NCBI RefSeq assembly: GCF_000455345.1
Contig: NZ_HG315691.1
Span: 1-64,000 of the forward strand
DNA: 64,000 nucleotides
From: Halopiger goleimassiliensis
GTDB taxonomy: Archaea > Halobacteriota > Halobacteria > Halobacteriales > Natrialbaceae
Reading direction: 5' to 3'
A program made the translations under genes and the position numbers. Below, in pieces: positions 1 through 8,467 of the stretch (positions are counted from its first letter, which is position 1; each line of letters begins with the position of its first letter). The notes below the pieces were generated by a model, which saw only the letters and a list, made by a program, of their open reading frames with translations, did not search any database and had not been told where the DNA came from.

Positions 1-75
1 GTCGATAGACTCGGGGTGTACGCGCCGAGGCAACGAGGCGTTGAGCCCGCGAGCACTAACCGGCCGAGCCACTCA
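1..75 (+). rRNA. 23S ribosomal RNA, 3' end (partial)
   Basis: The first about 75 bases match the conserved 3' end of haloarchaeal 23S rRNA: the GTCGATAGACTCGGGG block, the GCGAGCACTAAC block and a following ACCGGCCGAG-type tail. The rest of the gene lies outside the window. The exact 3' processing point cannot be fixed; somewhere between 66 and 80 is likely. The 5S gene follows in the same direction, as expected for an archaeal 16S-23S-5S operon. Confidence 0.9.
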
Positions 76-90
76 ATCATACTCTATGCA

Positions 91-119
91 TCTGGATCGG
101 ACCCGAGAACGGGTCCAGA
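91..119 (+). other. Hairpin in the 23S-5S spacer
   Basis: TCTGG at 91-95 pairs with CCAGA at 115-119, and ACCCG at 101-105 pairs with CGGGT at 110-114 around an AGAA loop; five bases (96-100) bulge on the left arm. It lies just after the 23S 3' end, so a role in precursor processing is a reasonable inference. No tRNA is seen in the spacer, although a T-loop-like GGTTCGATTCC occurs at about 180-190 just before 5S. Confidence 0.5.
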
Positions 120-200
120 CGCAAACTGGACTACACGTACGACACGGTCGAGAGAGCCACCGATTACGGTTTGACGGCGGTTCGATTCCGCTGATCGGCG

Positions 201-322
201 TTACGGCGGCCACAGCGGCGGGGAACCTCCCGTACCCGTCCCGAACACGGAAGATAAGCCCGCCTGCGTATCGGCTAGTACTGGAGTGGGCGACCCTCTG
301 GGAACGGCGATTCGCCGCCGAC
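201..322 (+). rRNA. 5S ribosomal RNA
   Basis: This 122-base region has the haloarchaeal 5S core: the CGGCGGCCACAGCGGCGGGG start, the CCCGTACCCGTCCCGAACAC block, AAGATAAGCCCGCC and AGTACTGGAGTG. The ends pair with each other (CGGCGGC near 204-210 with GCCGCCG at 314-320), which is the terminal helix of 5S rRNA. It follows 23S by about 125 bases. Ends may be off by one to three bases. Confidence 0.95.
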
Positions 323-341
323 CACTCATACTCCATCTTCA

Positions 342-371
342 GGCCTCGCACAGCACCTGCTGTGTGGGGCC
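342..371 (+). terminator. Hairpin after 5S, possible rRNA operon terminator
   Basis: CACAGCA (349-355) and TGCTGTG (358-364) form a perfect 7-bp stem with a two-base loop, extended outward by GGCC/GGCC. It is 20 bases past the 5S end. There is no strong T-run directly after it, so it may be a processing or terminating hairpin. A TATA-like TTTATAA follows at 379-385. Confidence 0.4.
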
Positions 372-699
372 GCTCGTATTTATAACGGATCCGCACTAGC
401 GTACGCTGCGGACAACGTCTCCAATTGAGACCGTCTGGAGGAGATGCCAGTAACTGTATGTTACTCCGTGGAGAGACAACCGTCCGAGGTCGGGAGCGCT
501 CGAGGGAAATCGATAATCGTCGGATGAGCAGTCGTGATTCCATCCAACTCGACGACGGTCGAAGCCGATGATCCGGCAAACCTAGCAGAGGAGGTTCCCT
601 GGACGACTCGAACGCTACTGACGCGCCCCGAACGCGATACAATCAGACGTTACGCGTGCGCGTATCGGACGGCTGGTCGAACGGTGATTACTGTCCGTA
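372..699. other. Non-coding stretch after the rRNA operon
   Basis: I see no supportable gene here. Open frames on both strands lack a haloarchaeal coding pattern and run into the 5S gene. Visible structure: an interrupted palindrome at 391-411 (CCGC...GCGG around the perfect palindrome AGCGTACGCT at 398-407) and an inverted repeat AGTAAC/GTTACT at 449-465. No tRNA-Cys, which often follows 5S in haloarchaea, is present. Confidence 0.5.
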
Positions 700-713
700 C
701 CAAATTTATTTGG
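700..713. promoter_or_regulatory. TATA-containing palindrome upstream of a winged-helix gene
   Basis: CCAAATTTATTTGG is a 14-bp inverted repeat (CCAAAT, two bases, ATTTGG) with a TATA-like core. It lies 38 bases before the ATG at 751. A second TATA-like element, TCTTAATC at 719-726, is at the usual leaderless distance. The palindrome could therefore be an operator next to the promoter, possibly for autoregulation; that is inference. Confidence 0.4.
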
Positions 714-750
714 AGCGATTCTTAATCGGGTCTACCACATCGATTCGAGC

Positions 751-1128
751 ATGACCCAGGGCGAAGGAGCGTGGCTCGACACGGTGTTCGATTTGCTGTC
801 CCAGCCACGCCGCCGGTACGTACTGTACTATCTCCTCGAGAACGAGCGAGCGGCGATCGACGAACTGGCTCGGGCGGTGGCTCGCGCGGAGCGCGGTACG
901 TCGCTCGAAAAGGGAGACGGAAGCGGGACGAGCGAGATCGAGATTTCGTTGGTCCACCGGCACGTGCCGAAGCTCGAAACGACCGACATCGTCGAGTACG
1001 ATCCACAGGACGATACGGTCGCGATGGGCGACGAGTTCGAGGCGGTTCGTGACGTGCTCGAGCGCAGTCGCGGCTTCGAGCGCGAGGGAGCATCGGTCAC
1101 CGAGGCTGGCGCGTTCACGGACGACTAG
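751..1128 (+). CDS. Winged-helix DNA-binding regulator, DUF7344 type
   Basis: This 125-aa protein looks like the haloarchaeal DUF7344 family, ArsR-like winged-helix regulators. The N-terminal helix region (WLDTVFDLLSQPRRRYVLYY, about residues 8-27) is the family signature, followed by a recognition-helix region and a wing with the SLVHRHVPKLETTDIVEYD stretch at about 66-84. It is acidic and has no ligand or kinase domain, so it is probably a one-component transcription factor. The target is unknown. A palindrome containing a TATA-like core lies just upstream, consistent with autoregulation. A second member of the family lies at 5927-6358 on the other strand. Confidence 0.8.
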   Translation: MTQGEGAWLDTVFDLLSQPRRRYVLYYLLENERAAIDELARAVARAERGTSLEKGDGSGTSEIEISLVHRHVPKLETTDIVEYDPQDDTVAMGDEFEAVRDVLERSRGFEREGASVTEAGAFTDD

Positions 1129-1390
1129 GCGTCGTGACTCGAGAAACGAAGTGTCACCCGGAACACTAACGTCCAGCCTCATCCCGTGGCGGCGTGCCGC
1201 GTCGGCTGGCTAACCCTCGTGCCGGGCGGGGGAACTCGTGGCGTTCCCCGGTACCTGTCGCGTGCCCGGGTTCGCCGGCCCGTCATCGCACCCGGATGGG
1301 TATACTCGGGCGGGGACGAAAGGCACGCATCGGTTCTAGACGAGCGAGTGGTAAAACAGTTTCAGTCGGCCGTGTCGGGTGATCGTTCCG

Positions 1391-2206
1391 TTACTCTTCC
1401 GGATCGTTGTACGTCGACGGATCGGGGTCCGGTGCGACGACTTCGCCGTCACCGGGCTGTTCGGCGAGGTAGGAAAACTGGCCCTTGCTGTCGGGCGTAT
1501 CCCCCTGTGTCCAGGGATAGCCGGGATCGGGCTGGGGATCCCGTCGGGTGGACATGAACGCGTAGTTGACGTCCTGGTTTTCCTGTTCCTGCGGGAAGCT
1601 GGCGGGGACGGGAACCGGATCATCGAGCGACTCGAGGGCCTCGAGCCACTGGTTCTGGTGCATCGTGTCGCGGGCGATGAGGTACGAGAGCATGTCCTTC
1701 ATTCCGGGGTCGTCGGTGTACTCCCAGAGACGGGTCGCGAGCGTGCGACCGGTCGCTTCGGCCATCACGTTCGCGTAGAGGTCACCGGCAAGATTGCCCG
1801 ATGCGACGACGTAGCCGCCGGTGAACGGAACGCCGTTGCTGTCGACGGGCATCGCCGAAAGGCCCGACGAGAGGTACTGCCGGGGGTTCTGCCCGGTCAT
1901 CGCTGCGGCCGCCGCCGCGGTCTCCTCGACGTCGTCGCGCATCTGCTTGGGCGACCCGCGGAGGTTCTTCGTGACGGCGGAGGCGAGCATCTCGATGTGG
2001 CCGAGTTCTTCGGTGGCGGTTTCCATCAGGAGGTCGCGATACGCTTCGTACTCGTCGGGCAGCGCCCAGGCCTGGAACATGTACTGCATGGCGACGCGCA
2101 TCTCGCCTTCCTGGCCGCCGATGGCCTGCTGGAGGAGTTTCGCGAAGTGCGGATCGGGATCTTCGACGGTAACCTCGTACTGCAACTCCGGTTCGTGGAA
2201 GAACAT
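1391..2206 (-). CDS. Manganese catalase
   Basis: The 271-aa product is a non-haem dimanganese catalase, which converts hydrogen peroxide to water and oxygen. Metal ligands are recognisable by comparison with the Lactobacillus enzyme: Glu35 in GGQEGEM, Glu67 and His70 in EELGHIE, Glu150 in AEATGR and His183 in ARDTMHQNQW. The C-terminal tail is proline- and aspartate-rich, as in haloarchaeal homologues. The frame stays open to 2254, but the start at 2206 (MFFHEPELQYEV) fits the family and has a TTTATG box about 30 bases upstream. It is convergent with the winged-helix gene; no link to that regulator is proven. Confidence 0.93.
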   Translation of the reverse strand: MFFHEPELQYEVTVEDPDPHFAKLLQQAIGGQEGEMRVAMQYMFQAWALPDEYEAYRDLLMETATEELGHIEMLASAVTKNLRGSPKQMRDDVEETAAAAAAMTGQNPRQYLSSGLSAMPVDSNGVPFTGGYVVASGNLAGDLYANVMAEATGRTLATRLWEYTDDPGMKDMLSYLIARDTMHQNQWLEALESLDDPVPVPASFPQEQENQDVNYAFMSTRRDPQPDPGYPWTQGDTPDSKGQFSYLAEQPGDGEVVAPDPDPSTYNDPEE

Positions 2207-2404
2207 CACCCGTCCCTGCCCACCTCCAGAGCCATAAACGACAGTTGCGAACACGGATGAAACTCAGTTCTACCTGGACGAGCCGACTCGAACGAGTCCG
2301 TCCTGAAACCGATCTCGAGGCCTCGAGCGGCCGCATCGACGATGCCGGTATCATCACGGCAAACGGTTATACCGACGTTGGTGGTCGGAGTACTGATACG
2401 ACAG

Positions 2405-2812
2405 ATGACCTCCGACGATTCACGACCGACGAGACGAGCGGTGCTCAAGAGTGGCGTCGTAGCGACGGGTGCAGTGATCGGTGCGTCGACGGCGAGTGCT
2501 ACGTCGTCGAACGCGACCGCCGACCGGTCCGATCCGAACGGAACTCCGTCGCTCGAGGGTGCGATGTATCCCTACCAACTCGTCCCGGGACGGCGGGCGT
2601 CCGTCGTCGAAACCGAGCTGGGGTGGCGGCCCGCGGGTGCGGACGGATCAGCCTACTCGCACGTCATCGCGTACGAGCACGCGCCCTCGCTTCGAGCGTT
2701 GTTCGTCGCCGACGAGGCGCTCTCGCCGGACCAGTCGGTGGCGCTCGGATCGATAACCAGCAACGGAGCCGCGGGCGGAGGGCTGGTTTCCGTAGAGTAC
2801 CGGACCGTGTGA
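2405..2812 (+). CDS. Small Tat-exported protein of unknown function
   Basis: The 135-aa product begins with a twin-arginine signal: TRRAVLKSGVVATGAVIGAS at about residues 9-28, followed by an Ala-Ser rich cleavage region. It should be folded in the cytoplasm and exported through Tat. The mature part, about 100 residues, carries a YPYQLVPGR stretch and no recognisable enzyme motif or cysteine. I chose ATG 2405 because the signal peptide starts there; an upstream in-frame ATG at 2342 would place 21 extra residues before it. A TATA-like GGTTATACC lies 34-42 bases before 2405. Function not recognised. Confidence 0.7.
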   Translation: MTSDDSRPTRRAVLKSGVVATGAVIGASTASATSSNATADRSDPNGTPSLEGAMYPYQLVPGRRASVVETELGWRPAGADGSAYSHVIAYEHAPSLRALFVADEALSPDQSVALGSITSNGAAGGGLVSVEYRTV

Positions 2813-2847
2813 GGTTCGAATCGACGGGCAGCGACGGGCAGCGTGAT

Positions 2848-4236
2848 TCAGTAGAGGTAGTCGTCCTCGGGGAACTGGACGTAGCCGCCGTCGCGGTAGC
2901 CGAACTTTCGTTTCCTGTACGAGGCGAGCAGTTTCACGGCGTCGAGACCGGCCGAGAAGCGATTCGAGATCAGCTCGTCGTCACCGCCGCCTTGCATGTC
3001 GTTGGCGACGCCGAAGGCCCAGTCCCAGTCGTCGGGACCGTACTCCCGGACGATATCGGCGAAGACGACGTTCCGCAGGACCTCGTCGCCGATCGCTTGC
3101 TTCCAGAGGTCGTTGTAGTGTTCGAGCGAGTCCGTCGCGGCGAGGCGGCCGGCGATCTTGCCGGTGCGGACGGCGACGTGGTAGCCGCCCTCGTGGAACG
3201 CCGAGGTCGTCCCCATCGCACCGCCGGCGACGGCGACGTTCGCGCCGACGGGCGAGTCGATCGGCCGGGTCGAGGAGATCGGATACGTTTCGGTCCCCTT
3301 GGACTTGCCGCGGTCCTCGACGCGGGGGATGTCGGACTCGACGTCGTACTCGTCGCCATACTCCTGTTCGAGGAGTCGACTGATGTACTCCGATCCGGAG
3401 GGCAACTGGCTGTCGGAGGGTTCGAGCAGTTTGTACGAGGCAGGGTCGTCGACGTCCTCGAGTTGCATGCCGATCGGCATCGTGAGGCCGACGCGGGCGA
3501 CCCGGCTGTCGTTGGGGAAGATCCAGGGATAGGCCGTTTCGCCGGGCATGTAGCCCCACCAGAATTTGAGACGATCCTCGAACTCGGCGAACAGTTCCTC
3601 GGGGAACTCCCGGTACTCCTGGTAGGCGATGTGGTTGGCCTCCGGCGGTGAGAGGGAGTCTGCGATGCTGCGGCCCGGTGGAGTGAACTGGTCGAGCGCG
3701 TCCAGCGTGATCCGGCGCTGCGGACCGTCGGCCAGGACGACGTACTGGGCCTCGAGCTGGTCGCCGTTCGACAGGGTCAGCGTGTGGGTCGGCCCCTTCG
3801 GACTCGAGGCACGAAGGTCGGTCTCGAGGTCGGTGACGCCGGTGCCGACGCGGAGGTCCGCACCGGCGTCGGCGGCGCGTTCGTGGAGCCAGTCGTCCAT
3901 GCGGGCACGGTGGAAGGTGTACCCGAACTTCGGGTAGCTGGCGTCCATCCCGGTGGTCGTCAACTCGACGCTCGTCGAGGGGCCGACGAACTCGGTGCCC
4001 TCGAGTTCCCGGAGGATGATCTCGTCGGGAATCTCCCGGTAGTCGAAGTCCATGATGTCGACCCAGTAATCGAGCATTCCGGCGGCGTCGGTCGAATCGG
4101 GCCCGAGTTCGTCCCGGTCCTCGCGTGGGACGCCCTGCTCGAACAGGACCGTCTCGGCACCGTGGGCTGCGGCCCGCTCGGCTGCACAGGCACCCGCGGG
4201 GCCGCCGCCGACGATCGCGACGTCTACGCGTTCCAT
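2848..4236 (-). CDS. FAD-dependent oxidoreductase, geranylgeranyl reductase family
   Basis: The 462-aa protein starts with a Rossmann FAD-binding motif (VAIVGGGPAGACAAERAA, residues 5-22), has the mid-sequence YVVLADGPQRR segment and a third FAD contact around VGANVAVAGGAMGTTSAFHEGG near residue 360. This is the geranylgeranyl reductase/FixC-like flavoprotein fold. In archaea such enzymes saturate isoprenoid chains of ether lipids or quinones, but paralogues are many, so the substrate is not assigned. The open frame continues far upstream, but the start at 4236 is fixed by the Rossmann motif and by a TTTAATATG box 27 bases upstream, giving a leaderless transcript. Confidence 0.85.
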   Translation of the reverse strand: MERVDVAIVGGGPAGACAAERAAAHGAETVLFEQGVPREDRDELGPDSTDAAGMLDYWVDIMDFDYREIPDEIILRELEGTEFVGPSTSVELTTTGMDASYPKFGYTFHRARMDDWLHERAADAGADLRVGTGVTDLETDLRASSPKGPTHTLTLSNGDQLEAQYVVLADGPQRRITLDALDQFTPPGRSIADSLSPPEANHIAYQEYREFPEELFAEFEDRLKFWWGYMPGETAYPWIFPNDSRVARVGLTMPIGMQLEDVDDPASYKLLEPSDSQLPSGSEYISRLLEQEYGDEYDVESDIPRVEDRGKSKGTETYPISSTRPIDSPVGANVAVAGGAMGTTSAFHEGGYHVAVRTGKIAGRLAATDSLEHYNDLWKQAIGDEVLRNVVFADIVREYGPDDWDWAFGVANDMQGGGDDELISNRFSAGLDAVKLLASYRKRKFGYRDGGYVQFPEDDYLY

Positions 4237-4258
4237 ACTCCGTTGGCACTCAGTGGCC

Positions 4259-4267
4259 CATATTAAA
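4259..4267 (-). promoter_or_regulatory. TATA box for the flavoprotein gene
   Basis: On the minus strand this reads TTTAATATG, centred about 27 bases before the ATG at 4236. That spacing is typical of leaderless haloarchaeal genes and supports the chosen start. Confidence 0.6.
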
Positions 4268-4341
4268 CTGCCTGCATTTCGTCCCCGAATCGGGGGGCTC
4301 GAGCCGGGAGACTTTTGCTCGCGTCGGTCGACCGGACGCAC

Positions 4342-5328
4342 ATGTCCGCAACCGACGGGACGACGAGCGACGAGACCCCGGACGTCCTCGTACTGCGTCG
4401 GGGGACCCACGGAACGCCGGTCGAGGAGTACGCCAAGGCCATCCGGGCGCGGCTTCCGGATCGGGCCGTCGAACTGGCGCGCACGCCGGCCGACGAACGG
4501 GACGCGATCCGGAACGTTCCGTTCGTCACGGGGATGACCCTCGAGGAGTCGGTGCTCGAGCGCGCCGAGAACCTCGAGGTGTTCGCCTGTGCCTACGCCG
4601 GGACGGATCACCTCCCGATGGACGAACTCGACGAACGCGGCGTCGCGGTGACGAACGCGTCGGGCGTCCACGCGCCGAACATGGGCGAACACGTCCTGGG
4701 ATCGATCCTCTATTTCACCCGCCGGTTCCACGTCGCCGGGCGTCGCCAGCGCCGCCGCGAGTGGCGACACTACAAGGCCCACGAACTGCAGGGCTCGACC
4801 GTGACCATCGTCGGCCTGGGTGCGATCGGCCGGGCGGTGGCCGACCGCCTCGAGCCGTTCGGCGTCGAGACGGTCGGCGTCCGTTACACGCCGTCGAAGG
4901 GCGGACCCACGGACGAGGTCGTCGGCTTCGAGCGCGACGCGTTCCACGACGCACTCGCGCGGACGGACTACCTGGTGCTCGCCTGTCCGCTGACGGAGAC
5001 GACGCGGGGGCTGGTCGACGCCGACGCCCTGACGACGCTCGATCCGAACGCGGTCGTAGTCAACGTCGCCCGCGGGCCCGTCGTCGACACCGAGGCGCTC
5101 GTCGACGCCCTGCGCCGGGAGGCGATCCGCGGCGCGTCGCTGGACGTGACCGATCCGGAGCCGCTCCCGGAGGACCACCCCCTGTGGAACTTCGGAAACG
5201 TCCAGATCACGCCCCACAACGCGGGCCACACGCCGAAGTACTACGATCGGCTGGCCGACATCGTCGCGGAGAACGCCCGCCGCTTCTACGGGGACGGCGG
5301 GCCGCTCCGTAACGAGGTCGAACTGTAA
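4342..5328 (+). CDS. D-2-hydroxyacid dehydrogenase
   Basis: The 328-aa product has the D-isomer-specific 2-hydroxyacid dehydrogenase layout: an N-terminal substrate lobe, a central NAD(P)-binding Rossmann motif (TVTIVGLGAIGRAVADRL, about residues 154-171), the LACPLTETTRGLVD segment, the catalytic arginine in NVARGPVVDTEAL, the glutamate in DVTDPEPLPEDHPLW and the histidine in ITPHNAGHT. It would reduce a 2-oxoacid to a D-hydroxyacid or the reverse; substrate unknown. The start at 4342 skips nine residues of a longer frame and gives the usual short N-terminus. It is transcribed away from the flavoprotein gene. Confidence 0.88.
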   Translation: MSATDGTTSDETPDVLVLRRGTHGTPVEEYAKAIRARLPDRAVELARTPADERDAIRNVPFVTGMTLEESVLERAENLEVFACAYAGTDHLPMDELDERGVAVTNASGVHAPNMGEHVLGSILYFTRRFHVAGRRQRRREWRHYKAHELQGSTVTIVGLGAIGRAVADRLEPFGVETVGVRYTPSKGGPTDEVVGFERDAFHDALARTDYLVLACPLTETTRGLVDADALTTLDPNAVVVNVARGPVVDTEALVDALRREAIRGASLDVTDPEPLPEDHPLWNFGNVQITPHNAGHTPKYYDRLADIVAENARRFYGDGGPLRNEVEL

Positions 5329-5464
5329 CCCACGATCGAGGGGCCGGACCCGCGTGTACCTTTTTCAGGGCGCGGTTCGAAGTGACGGCTATGAATCGAC
5401 GGACTGCGGGCTTCGACGGGGCGGTACCGAACCGTCGGATCGGGGCGGACGTGGGTGATCGGCG

Positions 5465-5890
5465 ATGACGCTCTCGCTCTCGGGGACGGTGCTCCTCCCG
5501 GTGGCCGACCCCGACGACGCGGAGGAGACTGCCGAATCGCTCGTTCCGTACCTCGAGGAGACGAGTTCGGTCGTCGTGGTCAACGTGATCGAGAAGGCCG
5601 GCGGCGCGCCCGACAAGGCGTCGGTCGAACAGCGCGAGGCGTACGCCGAGGAGATGTTCGAGCGTGCCGAGAGCGTGCTCACCTCGTCGCCCGCGACCGT
5701 CGAGACGGCCGTCCTCTTCGGAACCGACGTCGTGGATCGGATCTTCGACGAGGCCGAGGACCGAGGCGTCGACGTCGTCGCCTTCTCGCCGCGGGAGGGG
5801 AACCGGCTCACGGAGTTGTTGACCGGGGACGTGGCCCGACGGATGGTCAAGGAGGCGTCCGTCCCGGTCGTCGCCCTCCCGCATCGCTGA
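5465..5890 (+). CDS. Universal stress protein (UspA family)
   Basis: This 141-aa protein matches the single-domain UspA fold. It has the starting strand TVLLPVADPDDA, the VVVVNVIEK strand near residue 37, and the C-terminal SPREGNRLTELLTGDVARRMVKEASVPVVAL region. In ATP-binding members the loop near the end reads G-x2-G-x9-G-(S/T); here it is degenerate (REGNRLTELLTGD), so nucleotide binding is uncertain. Probably cytoplasmic. It follows the dehydrogenase by 136 bases on the same strand. The role is likely stress adaptation, but the specific cue is unknown. Confidence 0.85.
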   Translation: MTLSLSGTVLLPVADPDDAEETAESLVPYLEETSSVVVVNVIEKAGGAPDKASVEQREAYAEEMFERAESVLTSSPATVETAVLFGTDVVDRIFDEAEDRGVDVVAFSPREGNRLTELLTGDVARRMVKEASVPVVALPHR

Positions 5891-5926
5891 TCGCGATCGG
5901 TCGCGTCCAAAACGAGCGGCGGATTT

Positions 5927-6358
5927 CTACGTACTCGAGGCCTCGAGCGGCGCGTCGGCCTCGGCAACGGCGTCGAGTCCCGTCGCCCGCTCGAGCAGGG
6001 CTTCGCCGCGCTCGCGGATCGCCAGGGTGTTCTCCTCGATATCGAACGCGACGGCATCGACGTCGGCGAGCGCCGGCGCGTGCACGTGTCGAAGCGAAAT
6101 CTGCAGCCGTCGGCGCGTCCCCAACAGTGCGTCGCCCCACCCAGCGATCCGGCCGGCGGACCGATCGTCGTCCTCGAGTTCGACCGTCAGGTGATCGGCC
6201 AGGTCCGTGATGGGGACCGCCGACTCCTGGGTCGCCACATAGCGGAGAACGGCGAGCCGCAGCGGGTCCTCGAGGACGGCTGCCGTATCCGAGTCCTCGA
6301 AAGCGGGGGCCGAACCGGGAGTCGACAGGGATTCGGGATCGGAGATGACGGGCAACAT
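5927..6358 (-). CDS. Winged-helix regulator, DUF7344 type (second copy)
   Basis: A 143-aa relative of the regulator at 751-1128. The helix-turn-helix region reads AVLEDPLRLAVLRYVATQES near residues 26-45, followed by ITDLADHL and the family-specific RRRLQISLRHVHAPALADVD segment. A C-terminal helix (IRERGEALLERATGL) ends the fold. The frame is open to 6457, but the start at 6358 (MLPVISDPES) gives the family length; an ATG at 6403 is the alternative. Tail-to-tail with the universal stress gene (36 bases apart). Target genes unknown. Confidence 0.7.
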   Translation of the reverse strand: MLPVISDPESLSTPGSAPAFEDSDTAAVLEDPLRLAVLRYVATQESAVPITDLADHLTVELEDDDRSAGRIAGWGDALLGTRRRLQISLRHVHAPALADVDAVAFDIEENTLAIRERGEALLERATGLDAVAEADAPLEASST

Positions 6359-6530
6359 AGTTTCCTTTTGCACCGTCGGTACTAGTGCCCGCCGCCAAAT
6401 CATGCAGGGTGTTCGGTCGCTCGAGTCCGATCGTTCGGCACGTTGGGCCGGGAGCACGCTCTAGGCGGGCGAATCGTCGTATCGGGGACCTCGTGAGAAC
6501 GAACGGACGCGAGTAGGTGGTTGGGCCGGG

Positions 6531-7565
6531 TTAGAGGTAGCCGTTCTCGAGCAGCAGTTCGCCGTTGAGAACGCTCGCCCCAGCCGCGCCGCGTAGCGTG
6601 TTGTGGGCGAGACAGTTGTACTGGAGGCCGAACGTCGACTCGCGGTGGCCGCCCGCGGCGATGGCCATCCCGTCGCCGACGTTGCGGTCCATGCGGGGCT
6701 GGGGGCGGTCGGGCTCCTCGAAGACGTGGATGAGCGGGTCCGGTGAGGAACGCAGGTCGAGCGAGGGGTACTCGCGCATCGCGTCTTTCGCTGCCTCGGG
6801 AGAGAGGTCCTCGGCGGTTTCGACCCAGACGTTCTCGAGGTGACCGTCGACCGTCGGGATGCGGTTACACGAGGCGGCGACCTCCATACTGTTGTGGGTC
6901 AGGGAAGCGCCGTCGAACTCGCCGAGCAGCTTCCGGGACTCGGTCTCGAGTTTGTCCTCTTCGCTGCCGATGTAGGGGATGGCGTTGTCGATGATCTCCA
7001 TCGAGGTGACGCCGTCGTAGCCCGCGCCGGAGACGGCCTGCAGCGTCGAGACGTGGACCTTCTCGAGGCCGTAGTCGGTCAGTGCGGCCAGCGTGGGGAC
7101 GAAGGTGATCGTCGAGCAGTTCGGGTTCTTGACCATCGCGCCGTCCCAGCCGCGCCGATCGCGCTGGACCTCGAGCAGGTCGAGGTGTTCGGCGTTGACC
7201 TCCGGGATGACCAGCGGCACGTCGTCGTCCATCCGGCCGTTCGAGGAGTTCGAGGAGACGACGTAGCCCGCCTCACAGAAGCCGGGTTCGACCTCGGCTC
7301 CGACGTTCGAGGGGAGCGACGAGAAGATCAACGCGACGTCGTCCGGCACCGCGTCGGGATCGGTTTCCGTAACGGTCATCTCGGCGACGTCCTCGGGGAT
7401 CGGCCCCTCGACGCGCCACTTCGCGGCCTGTCGATACGTCTTGCCGGCGCTCGATTCGCTGGCTGTCAGTGCTGCGATCTCGAACTCCGGGTGGGGATCG
7501 AGCAGCTGGATCAGTCGTTGTCCGACGGCCCCGGTTGCGCCGAGTACGCCAACTCGTACTGCCAT
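6531..7565 (-). CDS. asd: Aspartate-semialdehyde dehydrogenase
   Basis: The 344-aa enzyme reduces aspartyl-4-phosphate to aspartate semialdehyde with NADPH, the branch point to lysine, threonine, methionine and isoleucine. It starts with a Rossmann motif ([20 protein letters not shown]), has the catalytic cysteine in [15 protein letters not shown] (near residue 154) and the histidine/arginine region [20 protein letters not shown] (near 240-260). It is the archaeal/fungal-type enzyme. The frame continues upstream, but ATG 7565 places the Rossmann motif at the N-terminus. The next minus-strand gene upstream is rps17e, an adjacency often seen in haloarchaea. Confidence 0.95.
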   Translation of the reverse strand: MAVRVGVLGATGAVGQRLIQLLDPHPEFEIAALTASESSAGKTYRQAAKWRVEGPIPEDVAEMTVTETDPDAVPDDVALIFSSLPSNVGAEVEPGFCEAGYVVSSNSSNGRMDDDVPLVIPEVNAEHLDLLEVQRDRRGWDGAMVKNPNCSTITFVPTLAALTDYGLEKVHVSTLQAVSGAGYDGVTSMEIIDNAIPYIGSEEDKLETESRKLLGEFDGASLTHNSMEVAASCNRIPTVDGHLENVWVETAEDLSPEAAKDAMREYPSLDLRSSPDPLIHVFEEPDRPQPRMDRNVGDGMAIAAGGHRESTFGLQYNCLAHNTLRGAAGASVLNGELLLENGYL

Positions 7566-7798
7566 TTCCCGGCACTCGGGTACGTGACCGCAAAACCGTT
7601 TGGGTTCGGGCCGATTTGCCCGTTCTCCAGCGAACGCATCCCCGGGCGGACGGTCACAGCGGACTGAGCGCTCGAGGCGGGCAACGCGGTCCACCTTGCA
7701 TAGAAGGGATTAAGAAAACGGAGTGTTACGTACTCACCAATGCACGACAACCGAGACGTGGTCGAACCGGTGTATTGCGTCGAAGGCGGGTGGTCGGC

Positions 7799-8056
7799 GT
7801 GACGACCTCGACCACCAGTTCCGACGGGTTGCGGCTGACCGAGTCGACGTTCAATATCGTCGCGACCGTCGGGGCCGTCGTCCTCGCGCTGATCGCACTC
7901 GTCGTCCTCTGGACGGGATACCAGGACTCGACGCTGCCGGTCCTCGGCACGGAACTGTCCCTGGTGAAAGGGGTCGTCGGGTTCATGCTCACGATGTTTT
8001 TCGCCATCGGCGCGTTCATCGTGGCGGCGTTCATGGAACTGGGCTGGGACTACTGA
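7799..8056 (+). CDS. Small two-helix membrane protein
   Basis: An 85-aa hydrophobic protein with two membrane segments: about residues 19-40 (VATVGAVVLALIALVVLW) and 52-80 (VVGFMLTMFFAIGAFIVAAF). The N-terminus is Ser/Thr-rich and probably exposed. The start is taken as GTG 7799, directly before TTSTTSSDGLRLTEST; upstream codons in this frame are arginine-rich and do not look coding. It sits between the divergent asd promoter and rps17e. No family function recognised; it resembles short haloarchaeal membrane proteins. Confidence 0.7.
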   Translation: MTTSTTSSDGLRLTESTFNIVATVGAVVLALIALVVLWTGYQDSTLPVLGTELSLVKGVVGFMLTMFFAIGAFIVAAFMELGWDY

Positions 8057-8199
8057 TTCTCGAAGCGAGACCGGCCGACCGACGGCCGCCCCCCATACTC
8101 ACGCGGTAGCGTCGACGCCGACGCTGCCAACGACACATGACGGACTACCCGATCGTGACGCGTAGCTACGGGGCTCGATGAACGCAGCAGAACGGCGGC

Positions 8200-8391
8200 T
8201 TATGCGGCAGCCTGCGAACTCTTCTTCCGGGTGACGTAGCCGGCGATGCGGTTCCGGACGCCCTTCGATTCGACGTTCGTGAGCTTCTCGACGCTCTCTT
8301 TGTTCTGTTCGAAGTCGGTCGTGAACGCGTCCGGGTACCGTTCCAGGAGGAGGTTCCCGGTCTTCTTGACGTAGGCCGGTTTGATTGCCAT
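8200..8391 (-). CDS. rps17e: 30S ribosomal protein S17e
   Basis: The 63-aa product matches archaeal S17e along its length: [20 protein letters not shown] at the start, [15 protein letters not shown] in the middle and [15 protein letters not shown] near the end. It is part of the small ribosomal subunit and is specific to archaea and eukaryotes. A TATA-like GATTAAGAG is centred about 26 bases upstream of the ATG on the minus strand. asd follows downstream in the same direction but with the small plus-strand membrane gene in between. Confidence 0.95.
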   Translation of the reverse strand: MAIKPAYVKKTGNLLLERYPDAFTTDFEQNKESVEKLTNVESKGVRNRIAGYVTRKKSSQAAA

Positions 8392-8467
8392 ATCGGATCG
8401 TTCGTCCAGAGGCTCTTAATCCCTTTCTCTTTCGGTCTCCACGGGAACCCCAGCAGGACGAACCCGT

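Noticed and set aside
165-200. tRNA in the 23S-5S spacer
   Set aside because: A T-loop-like GGTTCGATTCC is present, but no acceptor or anticodon arms could be matched upstream.
41-642. Open reading frames overlapping the 5S rRNA on both strands
   Set aside because: They read through the rRNA genes and have no haloarchaeal protein character.
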